Assembly: GCF_001277235.1 (NCBI RefSeq)
Contig: NZ_CP012266.1
Location: 4,216,001 to 4,280,000 of the forward strand
Source of the DNA: Cronobacter dublinensis subsp. dublinensis LMG 23823
GTDB taxonomy: Bacteria > Pseudomonadota > Gammaproteobacteria > Enterobacterales > Enterobacteriaceae
Direction of reading: 5' to 3'
Length of the DNA: 64,000 nt
In this document: positions 17,539 to 25,468 of the stretch, piece after piece
How the letters are laid out: every line of letters starts with the position of its first letter
Numbering within the stretch: position 1 is the first letter of the stretch
Program-made: the position numbers and the translations under genes
Notes under the pieces: generated by a model
What the model was told of the DNA's origin: nothing
What the model saw: only the letters and a program-made list of their open reading frames with translations
Databases searched by the model: none

Positions 17539-18438
17539 ATGGATAAAATTCACGCAATGCGTTTATTCGTGCGCGTGGCCGAGCTGGAGAGTTTTACCCG
17601 CGCCGCCGAAACCCTGAGCCTGCCGAAGGGCAGCGTTTCTCGCCAGATCCAGGCGCTGGAGAGCGCGCTTGGCACACGCCTGCTGCACCGCACCACGCGA
17701 CGGGTGCATCTCACTCAGGACGGCCAGGTCTATTACGAGCGCGCCCGCGATCTGCTCGCCAACCTTGATGAACTCGACGGCCTGTTCCTGCACGATCCGG
17801 CGAGCGTCAGCGGGCGGCTGCGGGTCGACATGCCGGTGGCGGTGGCGCAAAACGTGGTGATCCCCCGCCTGCCGGAGTTCCTTCATCACTACCCCGGCAT
17901 CGCGCTGGAGCTCAGCAGCAGCGACCGGCTGGTGGATGTGGTGCGTGAAGGCTTCGACTGCGTGGTGCGCGTCGGCCAGCTGAAGGACTCCGGGCTGGTG
18001 GCGAGGCCGCTTGGCAGACTGAGCCAGGTGAACTGCGCGAGCCCGGATTATCTGGCGCGCTTCGGCTGCCCGGAAACGCTCGACGATCTCGCCTCGCACG
18101 CGATGGTGCACTACACCCCGACGCTCGGCACCCGGCCTTTGGGCTTTGAAATCGGGCATGAGAGCGAAAGTGAGTGGATACAAACCGGCGGCGTGCTGAC
18201 GGTGAACAGCACCGAAACCTATCAGGCCGCCTGCTTCGCCGGGCTGGGGATTATTCAGGTGCCGCGCATCGGCGTGCGCGAGGCGCTGCGCAGCGGAAAG
18301 CTGGTGGAAGTGCTACCGCAGTATCGCGCGGCCCCGATGCCGGTATCGCTTATTTACCCGCACCGGCGGCATCTGTCGCGCCGCGTGCATCTGTTTATGG
18401 AGTGGCTGGCGTCGGTGATGAAAAGTTACGTTGACTAG
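17539..18438 (+). CDS. yhjC: LysR-family transcriptional regulator YhjC (RcdB)
   Basis: 299 residues, the same length as E. coli YhjC. The winged helix-turn-helix covers residues 1-60 (MDKIHAMRLFVRVAELESF, then LPKGSVSRQIQALE), and the effector domain 90-290 includes VNCASPDYLARFG, TVNSTETYQAACFAGLGIIQVPRI. The E. coli protein has been named RcdB, a regulator acting on csgD and thus curli/biofilm; its inducer is unknown. It is directly followed by yhjD, as in E. coli. Confidence 0.88.
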   Translation: MDKIHAMRLFVRVAELESFTRAAETLSLPKGSVSRQIQALESALGTRLLHRTTRRVHLTQDGQVYYERARDLLANLDELDGLFLHDPASVSGRLRVDMPVAVAQNVVIPRLPEFLHHYPGIALELSSSDRLVDVVREGFDCVVRVGQLKDSGLVARPLGRLSQVNCASPDYLARFGCPETLDDLASHAMVHYTPTLGTRPLGFEIGHESESEWIQTGGVLTVNSTETYQAACFAGLGIIQVPRIGVREALRSGKLVEVLPQYRAAPMPVSLIYPHRRHLSRRVHLFMEWLASVMKSYVD

Positions 18439-18490
18439 CGGCGGGCTATACTTTGAAGCAAGTTGTAAAAAATAAAAGGAATCAACGCTA

Positions 18491-19525
18491 ATGACCACGC
18501 CGGAGCAGCCTGCAAAACGCCCGACTGAAGATTTGAAATATCAGCCTGTCCCGCAGCTGGACACCCGCCCGCAAGAGAAGAAAACCGACGACAAACCCGC
18601 AGAGGGCGTTATCGGCACGGTGAAAGAGAAAGTGGAACAAGTGGAGCGTCGTCCGGCGGTCGCCCATCTGCTCCGCGCTTTTGAGCGTTTTAACGAGCGC
18701 ATGGGCAACCAGTTTGGGGCCGCCATTACCTATTTTTCGTTTTTATCGATGATCCCGGTGCTGATGGTGACTTTCGCGGTAGCGGGCTTTATCCTCGCCT
18801 CGCACCCGACGCTGCTGCAGGATCTCTTCAATAAAATCCTGCAAAGCGTGAGCGATCCGACGCTTGCCAAAACGCTCAGCAGCAGTATTAACGCGGCGGT
18901 GGAGCAGCGCACCACGGTCGGCATCGTCGGGTTCGCCGTCGCGCTCTATTCCGGCGTTAACTGGATGGGCTATCTGCGCGAGGCGATCCGCGCCCAGTTT
19001 CGTGACGACTGGGAACGCGGCGCCGTTGAGGATAAAGAAAAGTTCTGGGTGAAGTACCTGCGCGATTTTATCTCGCTGATTGGGCTGCTGGTGGCGCTGG
19101 CCATTACGATGTCGATTACGTCCGTGGCGGGCTCGGCGCAGGAAACCATCATTCGCCTGCTGCATCTGGACGCCATCGGCTGGCTGAAGCCGGTCTGGCA
19201 TCTGATTGGCCTTGCCGTCTCCTTCTGCGCTAACTATTTGCTGTTCTTTTGGATCTTCTGGCGTCTGCCGCGCCATCGCCCGCGTAAAAAAGCGCTGCTG
19301 CGTGGCACCGTGATCGCCGCTATCGGCTTTGAGGTTATCAAAATCATCATGACCTACACTCTGCCGTCGCTGGTGAAATCGCCGTCCGGCGCGGCATTCG
19401 GCTCGGTGCTGGGGCTGATGGCGTTCTTCTACTTCTTTGCGCGCCTGACGCTGTTCTGCTCCGCCTGGATTGCCACCGCGCAGTATAAAGATGACCCGGA
19501 AATGCCCGGACAAAACCCCGCCTGA
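18491..19525 (+). CDS. yhjD: Inner-membrane protein YhjD (YihY/BrkB family)
   Basis: 344 residues. A charged cytoplasmic N-terminal tail of about 60 residues precedes the YihY/BrkB membrane core with the family stretch NQFGAAITYFSFLSMIPVLM and about six membrane segments. E. coli YhjD was reported as a possible lipid or lipopolysaccharide transporter from suppressor genetics, but its role is not settled. AAGGA lies nine bases before the ATG. Confidence 0.92.
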   Translation: MTTPEQPAKRPTEDLKYQPVPQLDTRPQEKKTDDKPAEGVIGTVKEKVEQVERRPAVAHLLRAFERFNERMGNQFGAAITYFSFLSMIPVLMVTFAVAGFILASHPTLLQDLFNKILQSVSDPTLAKTLSSSINAAVEQRTTVGIVGFAVALYSGVNWMGYLREAIRAQFRDDWERGAVEDKEKFWVKYLRDFISLIGLLVALAITMSITSVAGSAQETIIRLLHLDAIGWLKPVWHLIGLAVSFCANYLLFFWIFWRLPRHRPRKKALLRGTVIAAIGFEVIKIIMTYTLPSLVKSPSGAAFGSVLGLMAFFYFFARLTLFCSAWIATAQYKDDPEMPGQNPA

Positions 19526-19534
19526 CCCCGCCGT

Positions 19535-19567
19535 GCGGGCTGAGAAAAACGCATTTTTTCAGCCCGC
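19535..19567 (+). terminator. Terminator of yhjD
   Basis: Long stem GCGGGCTGAGAAAAA (19535-19549) pairing with TTTTTTCAGCCCGC (19553-19566). The T-run is inside the stem's 3' arm, as is common for A/T-closed terminators. Confidence 0.7.
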
Positions 19568-19799
19568 CGCCTCCCTTTCAGAATAAAAATCCAGGGTGTA
19601 ACTTTTATTTAACCTAAAACTAGTTTTATCGACTGAATATGAAAATCTGTGAAGCATTTCATAGAAGATAATTAGCTGGCGCTAAAACTATCCGCTTTTT
19701 GCCGGTTTTTTGCGCGCTTTCGCGGGCGGCGCTGAATTGAAATGTCGTTTTTGCTGTGGCTAATATTGGGGTTCGACGACACTAAAATAAGAAAATTCT
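19568..19799. promoter_or_regulatory. Upstream region of yhjE
   Basis: About 230 bases, AT-rich at 19580-19690, which should contain the yhjE promoter. No strong Shine-Dalgarno sequence precedes the yhjE ATG. No gene seen. Confidence 0.4.
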
Positions 19800-21128
19800 A
19801 TGCAAGCATCCATCGCGACTCACATCGACAACGAACAAGACGCCGCGCCCGTTAACTCGCGCAGTAAGGTCGTCATCGCCTCGCTCATCGGCACCGCCAT
19901 TGAGTTTTTTGATTTCTACATTTACGCCACCGCGGCGGTGATTGTCTTCCCGCACATTTTCTTCCCGCAGGGTGACCCGACCGCCGCGACGCTACAGTCG
20001 CTGGCGACGTTCGCTATCGCCTTCGTGGCGCGCCCTATCGGCTCGGCTGTGTTCGGCCACTTCGGCGACCGCGTGGGCCGCAAGGTCACGCTCGTGGCCT
20101 CGCTCCTGACGATGGGCATTTCGACGGTATTGATTGGCCTGCTGCCGGGCTATGAATCCATCGGCATTATGGCGCCGCTGCTGCTGGCGCTGGCGCGCTT
20201 CGGTCAGGGGCTGGGCCTCGGCGGCGAATGGGGCGGCGCGGCGCTGCTCGCGACCGAAAATGCGCCTGCGCATAAACGTGCGCTGTATGGCTCCTTCCCG
20301 CAGCTTGGCGCGCCGATCGGCTTCTTCTTCGCCAACGGCACCTTCCTGCTGCTCTCCTGGCTGCTGACCGACGAGCAGTTTATGAGCTGGGGCTGGCGCG
20401 TGCCGTTTATCTTCTCCGCCGTACTGGTGCTGATTGGGCTGTATGTACGCGTGTCGCTGCATGAAACGCCGGTGTTTGCCAAAATCGCCAAAGCGAAGAA
20501 GCAGGTGAAAGTACCGCTCGGCACGCTGCTGACCAAACATGTGCGCGTGACCGTTCTCGGCACGTTCATTATGCTCGCCACCTATACGCTGTTTTACATC
20601 ATGACGGTCTATTCGATGACCTTCAGCACCACGCCAGCCGCGCAGGGCGGCCTCGGTTTCCCGCGCAACGACGTGCTGTGGATGCTGATGATGGCGGTGA
20701 TCGGCTTTGGCCTGATGGTGCCGGTGGCGGGCCTGCTGGCTGACCGTTTCGGCCGCCGTAAGAGCATGATTGTCATTACGACGCTTATCCTGCTGTTTGC
20801 GCTGTTTGTGTTCCCGCCGCTGCTGGGTTCAGGCAGCCAGACGATGGTGATGGCGTATCTGCTGATCGGCCTGAGCCTGATGGGCCTGACGTTCGGCCCG
20901 ATGGGCGCGCTGCTGCCGGAGCTGTTCCCGACCGAGGTGCGTTACACCGGCGCGTCGTTCTCTTATAACGTGTCGTCGATTCTCGGCGCGTCGGTAGCGC
21001 CGTATATCGCCACCTGGTTACAGGCGAATTACGGGCTGTTCTACGTCGGGATTTATCTCGCGGCCATGGCGGCGCTGACGCTGATTGCGCTGATCGCCAC
21101 TAAAGAAACGCGCGACCAGTCGCTGTGA
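19800..21128 (+). CDS. yhjE: MFS transporter YhjE (metabolite:H+ symporter type)
   Basis: 442 residues, twelve predicted membrane helices, matching E. coli YhjE (440). The MFS loop 2-3 signature GDRVGRK and its repeat in loop 8-9 (ADRFGRRK) are present, with the MHS-subfamily features AIEFFDFYIYATAA and GQGLGLGGEWGGA. The substrate is not known. A terminator follows 20 bases after the stop. Confidence 0.93.
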   Translation: MQASIATHIDNEQDAAPVNSRSKVVIASLIGTAIEFFDFYIYATAAVIVFPHIFFPQGDPTAATLQSLATFAIAFVARPIGSAVFGHFGDRVGRKVTLVASLLTMGISTVLIGLLPGYESIGIMAPLLLALARFGQGLGLGGEWGGAALLATENAPAHKRALYGSFPQLGAPIGFFFANGTFLLLSWLLTDEQFMSWGWRVPFIFSAVLVLIGLYVRVSLHETPVFAKIAKAKKQVKVPLGTLLTKHVRVTVLGTFIMLATYTLFYIMTVYSMTFSTTPAAQGGLGFPRNDVLWMLMMAVIGFGLMVPVAGLLADRFGRRKSMIVITTLILLFALFVFPPLLGSGSQTMVMAYLLIGLSLMGLTFGPMGALLPELFPTEVRYTGASFSYNVSSILGASVAPYIATWLQANYGLFYVGIYLAAMAALTLIALIATKETRDQSL

Positions 21129-21145
21129 TGGGCTGCGCGTAAAGA

Positions 21146-21174
21146 AAAAGGCTGCCTGCGGGCAGCCTTTTTTG
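21146..21174 (+). terminator. Terminator of yhjE
   Basis: Stem GGCTGCC/GGCAGCC (21150-21156 and 21161-21167), four-base loop, preceded by an A-run and followed by six T. Confidence 0.9.
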
Positions 21175-21301
21175 TTTGTTACGTTCATCCCACCTTCGTG
21201 ATCCCGCGTCGGTAACGCAGGTGAAAGAAGAATAAGCCTGACGGTTTATGATTGAATGCCATGCTAAACGCAGCCGCAGGGTACGACTACGTTGAGATGC
21301 A

Positions 21302-23359
21302 TCATTTCTTCATCTGCCCCAGGATGGCGCTGCACTGGTTCTCGCTGCCCTCGGACGGCGAAATCAGCGCCAGCAGCGCCGCGGCAGGCGTCACCAGCGT
21401 CGCAAGGGCGGCCGCGACCGCGCCACGGGCGATGAGTGGCCCAGGCTTCACGCCGTAATCCGGGTCTTTAAAGGTGCCGCGCACGTAGAGCGGCGATCGC
21501 AGCGTCACGATGCGCACCCCTTTGCTTTCCGGGTTGATGGTCAGATCCAGCCGCTCGTCGGCGAAACTGGTGGTGCCGGTGATGTTAATCAGCGCGTTTT
21601 CGGTGTCGAAGGCGAAGATTTCCGGGCGCGCCACGCCGTTGGTCAGGTTCAGGTTCGCCGCCGCGCAGTTCACCCGCACTTCGTCATCGCCGAAAATCTG
21701 CCCGACAATAAAGTTACCGACGTTAAGGCCCAGAATTTCCATCAGGTTGCGGCTGATAACCCCGTCATTCATCAGCAGTTTGAGGTTGCCGTCGCTGGTG
21801 CCGAGCAGCGCGGCGACGGAATTACCGGTGCCGCGCAGCTTCGCATCGCCGTTGAGTTCGCCGAGCGTGCGCTGCATCAGCTCCACATTCGGCATCAGCT
21901 CTTTAAGCTTCAGGCGGCGCGCCTGGATCTCCGCGGCGCCCTGCATCGGCTTTTTATCGCCGTCGAGGTGAATCCTGGCGTCAATCGTGCCGCCCGCCAT
22001 GCCGAATTTCAGCGGCTTGAGGCGCAAATCGCCGTTGGCGAGCAGAATATGGGTGGTGAGATCGCTAATCGGCAGGCGCGTACTGTGTTCGATACGACGG
22101 CCTTTAAAGCGCACATCGGCATCCATCACGTCCCATTTGTCGGTTTCAAAGGTGTCGTGCGGCAGCACTTTGTCGCCAGGCTGCGCGGGTTTTTCGCCTT
22201 TTTTCTGCTCGGCGTTTTTACTTTTCTCAGCACCCGCGCCGGAATCAACGCCGATCAGCGGGCCAAGATCGGCAAGCCTGAGCTGGCGCGACTCCAGATC
22301 CCCTTCCAGTTTCGGGCGCGGTTTACGCTGGCTGTAGGTCAGCGAGCCGTGGATATCGCTCTCGCCAATGCGCCCGTTAAAGCCGCGATAGTCATAAACC
22401 GAGCCTTTTTCGCTGTCGATTTTCGCGACCAGGCGGCCATCGGTTTCAAACGGCGGCGTATCGGGCAGCAGTACGCCGGTCAGCTCGTAGAGATCGCCCA
22501 GCGAATTGCCTGCGAATTTGAGCTGCAGATTAACGCCGCCCATGTTCATCGGGTCGTTAACCGTACCAACGAACGCCACGCGGGTATCGCCGGAGCGCAG
22601 ATCCGCCTGTACCGGGAACGGCGTGCCTTCGCTTTTCAGCGCCAGCATGCCGCCGATTTTCCCGCTGCCGCGCAGCGGCTGATCGTTATACGTGCCGCGC
22701 GCCTTCAGCCCGAACACATAATCGCCGACTTTATCGCCGTCTTTTTTCTCTTTCTCGCCGGTGACTTCGTTAAACGGCAGCGGCTTGCCGAGCGGATCGA
22801 TAAGGATTTCGACATCGGCGCGGCTGACCTTATCGTCAACACGCAACCGGCCCTGATCGAACAGAATATTATCGAGACGGAATGACCAGGAGGACGGCTG
22901 CTGCGCTTCTTCACCGTCGCCCTTTTTCATGTCGAAGGTCCAGTTATTGGTTTTTTCCGACAGGCGAATTAACTGCGCGTCCGGCTTCTGAAATTTAATC
23001 CACGGGAGATAAACCGTTTTGGTGAGCAGCGCCAGCGGGGCGAGGGTCGCCTCCACGCGCGGCAGGTGGATCATAGTCACCTGCGCAATCTCGGGCGGGT
23101 TGCCGAGCACGACATCTTCCGCATGCACGTGCGGCCAGGGTACCCAGCTTCGCCAGCCGGGCTCGTCTTTATTACGCTCCCATACCATGCCCAGATCGCC
23201 ACGTATGGCAAAGGGGCGGTTTAGCTCCGTGGAGACCTTCTGGTTGATGGTCGGCTTAAGCCGATTCCAGTCAAACGTCGCGATAATGACGATCGCGACC
23301 ACGACCAGCAACAAGAAAACCCCTGCTACCACGCTGATTATTTTGGTTGTTTTTGTCAT
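21302..23359 (-). CDS. yhjG: AsmA-family inner-membrane-anchored protein YhjG
   Basis: 685 residues. One N-terminal membrane helix (about 5-27) anchors a large periplasmic AsmA-type part with DWNRLKPTINQKVSTELNRPFAIRG, typical of the AsmA N terminus, and the conserved C-terminal block LDLTINPESKGVRIVTLRSPLYVRGTFKDPDYG. AsmA-like proteins are thought to be bridge-like phospholipid carriers to the outer membrane; the specific role of YhjG is open. ATG 23359 was preferred to a GTG six bases upstream. Confidence 0.92.
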   Translation of the reverse strand: MTKTTKIISVVAGVFLLLVVVAIVIIATFDWNRLKPTINQKVSTELNRPFAIRGDLGMVWERNKDEPGWRSWVPWPHVHAEDVVLGNPPEIAQVTMIHLPRVEATLAPLALLTKTVYLPWIKFQKPDAQLIRLSEKTNNWTFDMKKGDGEEAQQPSSWSFRLDNILFDQGRLRVDDKVSRADVEILIDPLGKPLPFNEVTGEKEKKDGDKVGDYVFGLKARGTYNDQPLRGSGKIGGMLALKSEGTPFPVQADLRSGDTRVAFVGTVNDPMNMGGVNLQLKFAGNSLGDLYELTGVLLPDTPPFETDGRLVAKIDSEKGSVYDYRGFNGRIGESDIHGSLTYSQRKPRPKLEGDLESRQLRLADLGPLIGVDSGAGAEKSKNAEQKKGEKPAQPGDKVLPHDTFETDKWDVMDADVRFKGRRIEHSTRLPISDLTTHILLANGDLRLKPLKFGMAGGTIDARIHLDGDKKPMQGAAEIQARRLKLKELMPNVELMQRTLGELNGDAKLRGTGNSVAALLGTSDGNLKLLMNDGVISRNLMEILGLNVGNFIVGQIFGDDEVRVNCAAANLNLTNGVARPEIFAFDTENALINITGTTSFADERLDLTINPESKGVRIVTLRSPLYVRGTFKDPDYGVKPGPLIARGAVAAALATLVTPAAALLALISPSEGSENQCSAILGQMKK

Positions 23360-23423
23360 CCTCACACCTCGTCCTGATGATGTCTGCCTTCACTAAAGAT
23401 AGTGCAGGACAGCGCAAAGCTCA

Positions 23424-24197
23424 TCAGGAGAGTCTGAGTAATACCTTTTCCAGCGTTTCGAAGGGCACCGGACGCGAGAGAAAATAGCCCTGCGCCGCCA
23501 GCGCAGGCGAATCCTGCACATCCTGCCACTCTTCGAGCGTCTCCACGCCTTCAACGATCACGCCTTCGCAGTAGCGATTCATCAGGTGCAGCAGCATGGT
23601 GAACAGGTTGCGGCCTTCGCTGCTCTGACGCAGCATGATGAACAGTTCACGCGCCACTTTAATGTAGTCGTAACGCACTTCGCTCAGCGCGGAGAAGTTC
23701 GCCATGCCCGTCCCGAAATCATCCAGCCACAGCGGGCCGAATTCGCAGAAGCTCGCGAACGTCGAGTTTTGCGGCAGGTTAATATGCTCCACCAGTTCAA
23801 AACGCACCCACGGCAGCGCTTCGGTCATGGCGCGGATAGTCGGCATGTCGCGCATCGCCATCAGCGTCGGGCCATCGACGTTAACGGACGCGAGAATGTT
23901 ATTTTCCGTGAAAAACGGCGCGCGCGAGGCGAGCACCTGTAACTGCTCTTCAATCACGTCCACGCGATAGCGTACCGGCAGCCCGGCGAAATAGCGGTCT
24001 GGCGCGATGCGGCGCGTCGGCTCGCTCGGGTGCGTGACAATCGTCAGCAACTCCACCGCCAGCAGGCGCCCGTCAGTCCTGTAGATAGGCTGATAGGTAT
24101 AGGTACGCTCGCACTGCAGCCAGTAGCGCCGCTCGTGCAGGCTTTCGACACTCGCCGACGGCAGCGCCAGCCGGTGAGTGACCTGTTTTAAATTCAT
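23424..24197 (-). CDS. pdeH: c-di-GMP phosphodiesterase PdeH (YhjH)
   Basis: 257 residues, one EAL domain and nothing else, like E. coli PdeH (255). It hydrolyses c-di-GMP to pGpG and keeps c-di-GMP low so that flagella turn freely. The EAL motif is AVELLT (about residue 48), as in E. coli; also seen are SVNVDGP, FELVEH, and LDDFGTGMANF, all needed for metal binding. ATG 24197 has AGGA eight bases upstream and fits the E. coli N terminus; another ATG is two codons earlier. A perfect flagellar sigma-28 promoter lies upstream. Confidence 0.95.
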   Translation of the reverse strand: MNLKQVTHRLALPSASVESLHERRYWLQCERTYTYQPIYRTDGRLLAVELLTIVTHPSEPTRRIAPDRYFAGLPVRYRVDVIEEQLQVLASRAPFFTENNILASVNVDGPTLMAMRDMPTIRAMTEALPWVRFELVEHINLPQNSTFASFCEFGPLWLDDFGTGMANFSALSEVRYDYIKVARELFIMLRQSSEGRNLFTMLLHLMNRYCEGVIVEGVETLEEWQDVQDSPALAAQGYFLSRPVPFETLEKVLLRLS

Positions 24198-24244
24198 CGT
24201 CATTGGTCCTGTTATGTGATGGCTTAGCGGGACTCGTCCTGGAA

Positions 24245-24271
24245 TTATCGGCGCTACGGTTGAGAACTTTA
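24245..24271 (-). promoter_or_regulatory. Sigma-28 (FliA) promoter of pdeH
   Basis: Read on the minus strand: TAAA, exactly 15 bases, then GCCGATAA. This equals the flagellar class 3 consensus with no mismatch. It lies about 48 bases upstream of the start codon and ties pdeH to flagellar gene expression. Confidence 0.93.
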
Positions 24272-24342
24272 TGCACAGTTGTCCGACCCGCAGGTTTATA
24301 AGGAATAACGCTTTTCGTCGGGAATAGGGGTGCAGCTCAAAA

Positions 24343-24365
24343 AATACTGGAACAGCGTTTTAAAA
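24343..24365 (+). promoter_or_regulatory. Candidate KdgR-type operator upstream of kdgK
   Basis: An imperfect palindrome, TGGAACA-GC-GTTTTA in an AT-rich frame, about 65 bases before kdgK. It resembles the pectin/ketodeoxygluconate KdgR box (GAAAC..GTTTC with A/T flanks), which controls kdgK in related bacteria. Match is by eye only. Confidence 0.4.
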
Positions 24366-24429
24366 CGTTTGACTGCGCGATCGCGGCGGCACACACTAAC
24401 GTCCATCTTCTCGTTTTCAGGTGAGCACT

Positions 24430-25362
24430 ATGTCAGAGCAAAAGATTGCCGTGATTGGCGAATGCATGATTGAACTGTCGGAGAAAGGCACGCAGGTAAA
24501 CCGCGGCTTTGGCGGCGATACGCTGAATACCTCGGTCTATATCGCCCGTCAGGTGAACCCGCAGGCGCTCTCGGTGCATTACGTTACCGCGCTTGGCAAA
24601 GACCCCTTTAGCCAGCAGATGCTCGACGCCTGGCAGGCCGAAAACGTGAAAACCGATCTCACCCAGCGCATGGACAACCGTCTGCCGGGGCTGTACTACA
24701 TCGAAACCGACGCGCGTGGCGAGCGCACGTTCTGGTACTGGCGCAACGAAGCCGCCGCCCGTTTCTGGCTGGAGAGCGACGAGGCCGACGCCATTTGCGC
24801 GCAGCTGGCGCAGTTTGATTATCTCTACCTGAGCGGCATCAGCCTGGCGATTTTAAGCCCGCAGAGCCGCGAGAAACTCCTCGGTCTGCTGCGCGCCTGC
24901 CGCGCCAACGGCGGCCAGGTGATTTTCGACAATAACTATCGCCCGCGCCTGTGGGCGAGCCGTGAAGAGACGCAGCAGGTTTATCAGCAAATGCTCGCCT
25001 GCACCGATATCGCCTTCCTGACGCTCGATGACGAAGATGCCCTGTGGGGCGAAAAGCCTGTCGACGATGTGATTGCGCGCACCCAGGCGGCAGGCGTGCG
25101 TGAAGTGGTGATTAAGCGCGGGGCAGAATCATGCCTGGTCGCCGTGGCGGGTGAGGCGTTGTGCGAAGTGCCAGCGGTGAAACTGCCGAAAGAAAAAGTG
25201 CTCGACACCACCGCGGCAGGCGACTCGTTCAGCGCCGGTTATCTGGCGGTGCGCCTGACGGGCGGCAGCGCCGAAGCGGCGGCGCAACGCGGCCATTTGA
25301 CTGCCAGCACCGTGATTCAGTATCGCGGGGCAATCATCCCGCGCGAGGCGATGCCGCAGTAA
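24430..25362 (+). CDS. kdgK: 2-dehydro-3-deoxygluconokinase
   Basis: 310 residues, PfkB-family sugar kinase that phosphorylates KDG (2-keto-3-deoxygluconate) to KDPG in hexuronate breakdown. Seen: the N-terminal GGDTLNTSVYIARQ substrate block, FDNNYRPRLWAS, and the PfkB signature DTTAAGDSFSAGYL near residue 255 with the catalytic Asp. ATG 24430 matches the E. coli N terminus, with AGGTGAG just upstream; a GTG three codons earlier is less likely. A strong terminator follows. Confidence 0.96.
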   Translation: MSEQKIAVIGECMIELSEKGTQVNRGFGGDTLNTSVYIARQVNPQALSVHYVTALGKDPFSQQMLDAWQAENVKTDLTQRMDNRLPGLYYIETDARGERTFWYWRNEAAARFWLESDEADAICAQLAQFDYLYLSGISLAILSPQSREKLLGLLRACRANGGQVIFDNNYRPRLWASREETQQVYQQMLACTDIAFLTLDDEDALWGEKPVDDVIARTQAAGVREVVIKRGAESCLVAVAGEALCEVPAVKLPKEKVLDTTAAGDSFSAGYLAVRLTGGSAEAAAQRGHLTASTVIQYRGAIIPREAMPQ

Positions 25363-25379
25363 TTCGCCCGCGTGACGCC

Positions 25380-25406
25380 GCCCGGCCCGCGAGCCGGGCT
25401 TTTTTT
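25380..25406 (+). terminator. Terminator of kdgK
   Basis: Stem GCCCGGC/GCCGGGC (25380-25386 and 25393-25399) with six-base loop and a run of seven T. Confidence 0.92.
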
Positions 25407-25420
25407 GTCTCGCGCACGCA

Positions 25421-25453
25421 TAAAAAAACCCGGCGCCAGGCGTCGGGTTTTTA
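25421..25453 (-). terminator. Terminator of yhjJ
   Basis: Read on the minus strand: ACCCGACGCC, short loop, GGCGCCGGGT (one mismatch) then a T-run of seven. It lies just after the yhjJ stop codon and is separate from the kdgK terminator. Confidence 0.75.
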
Positions 25454-25468
25454 TCATCACCGTAATGC

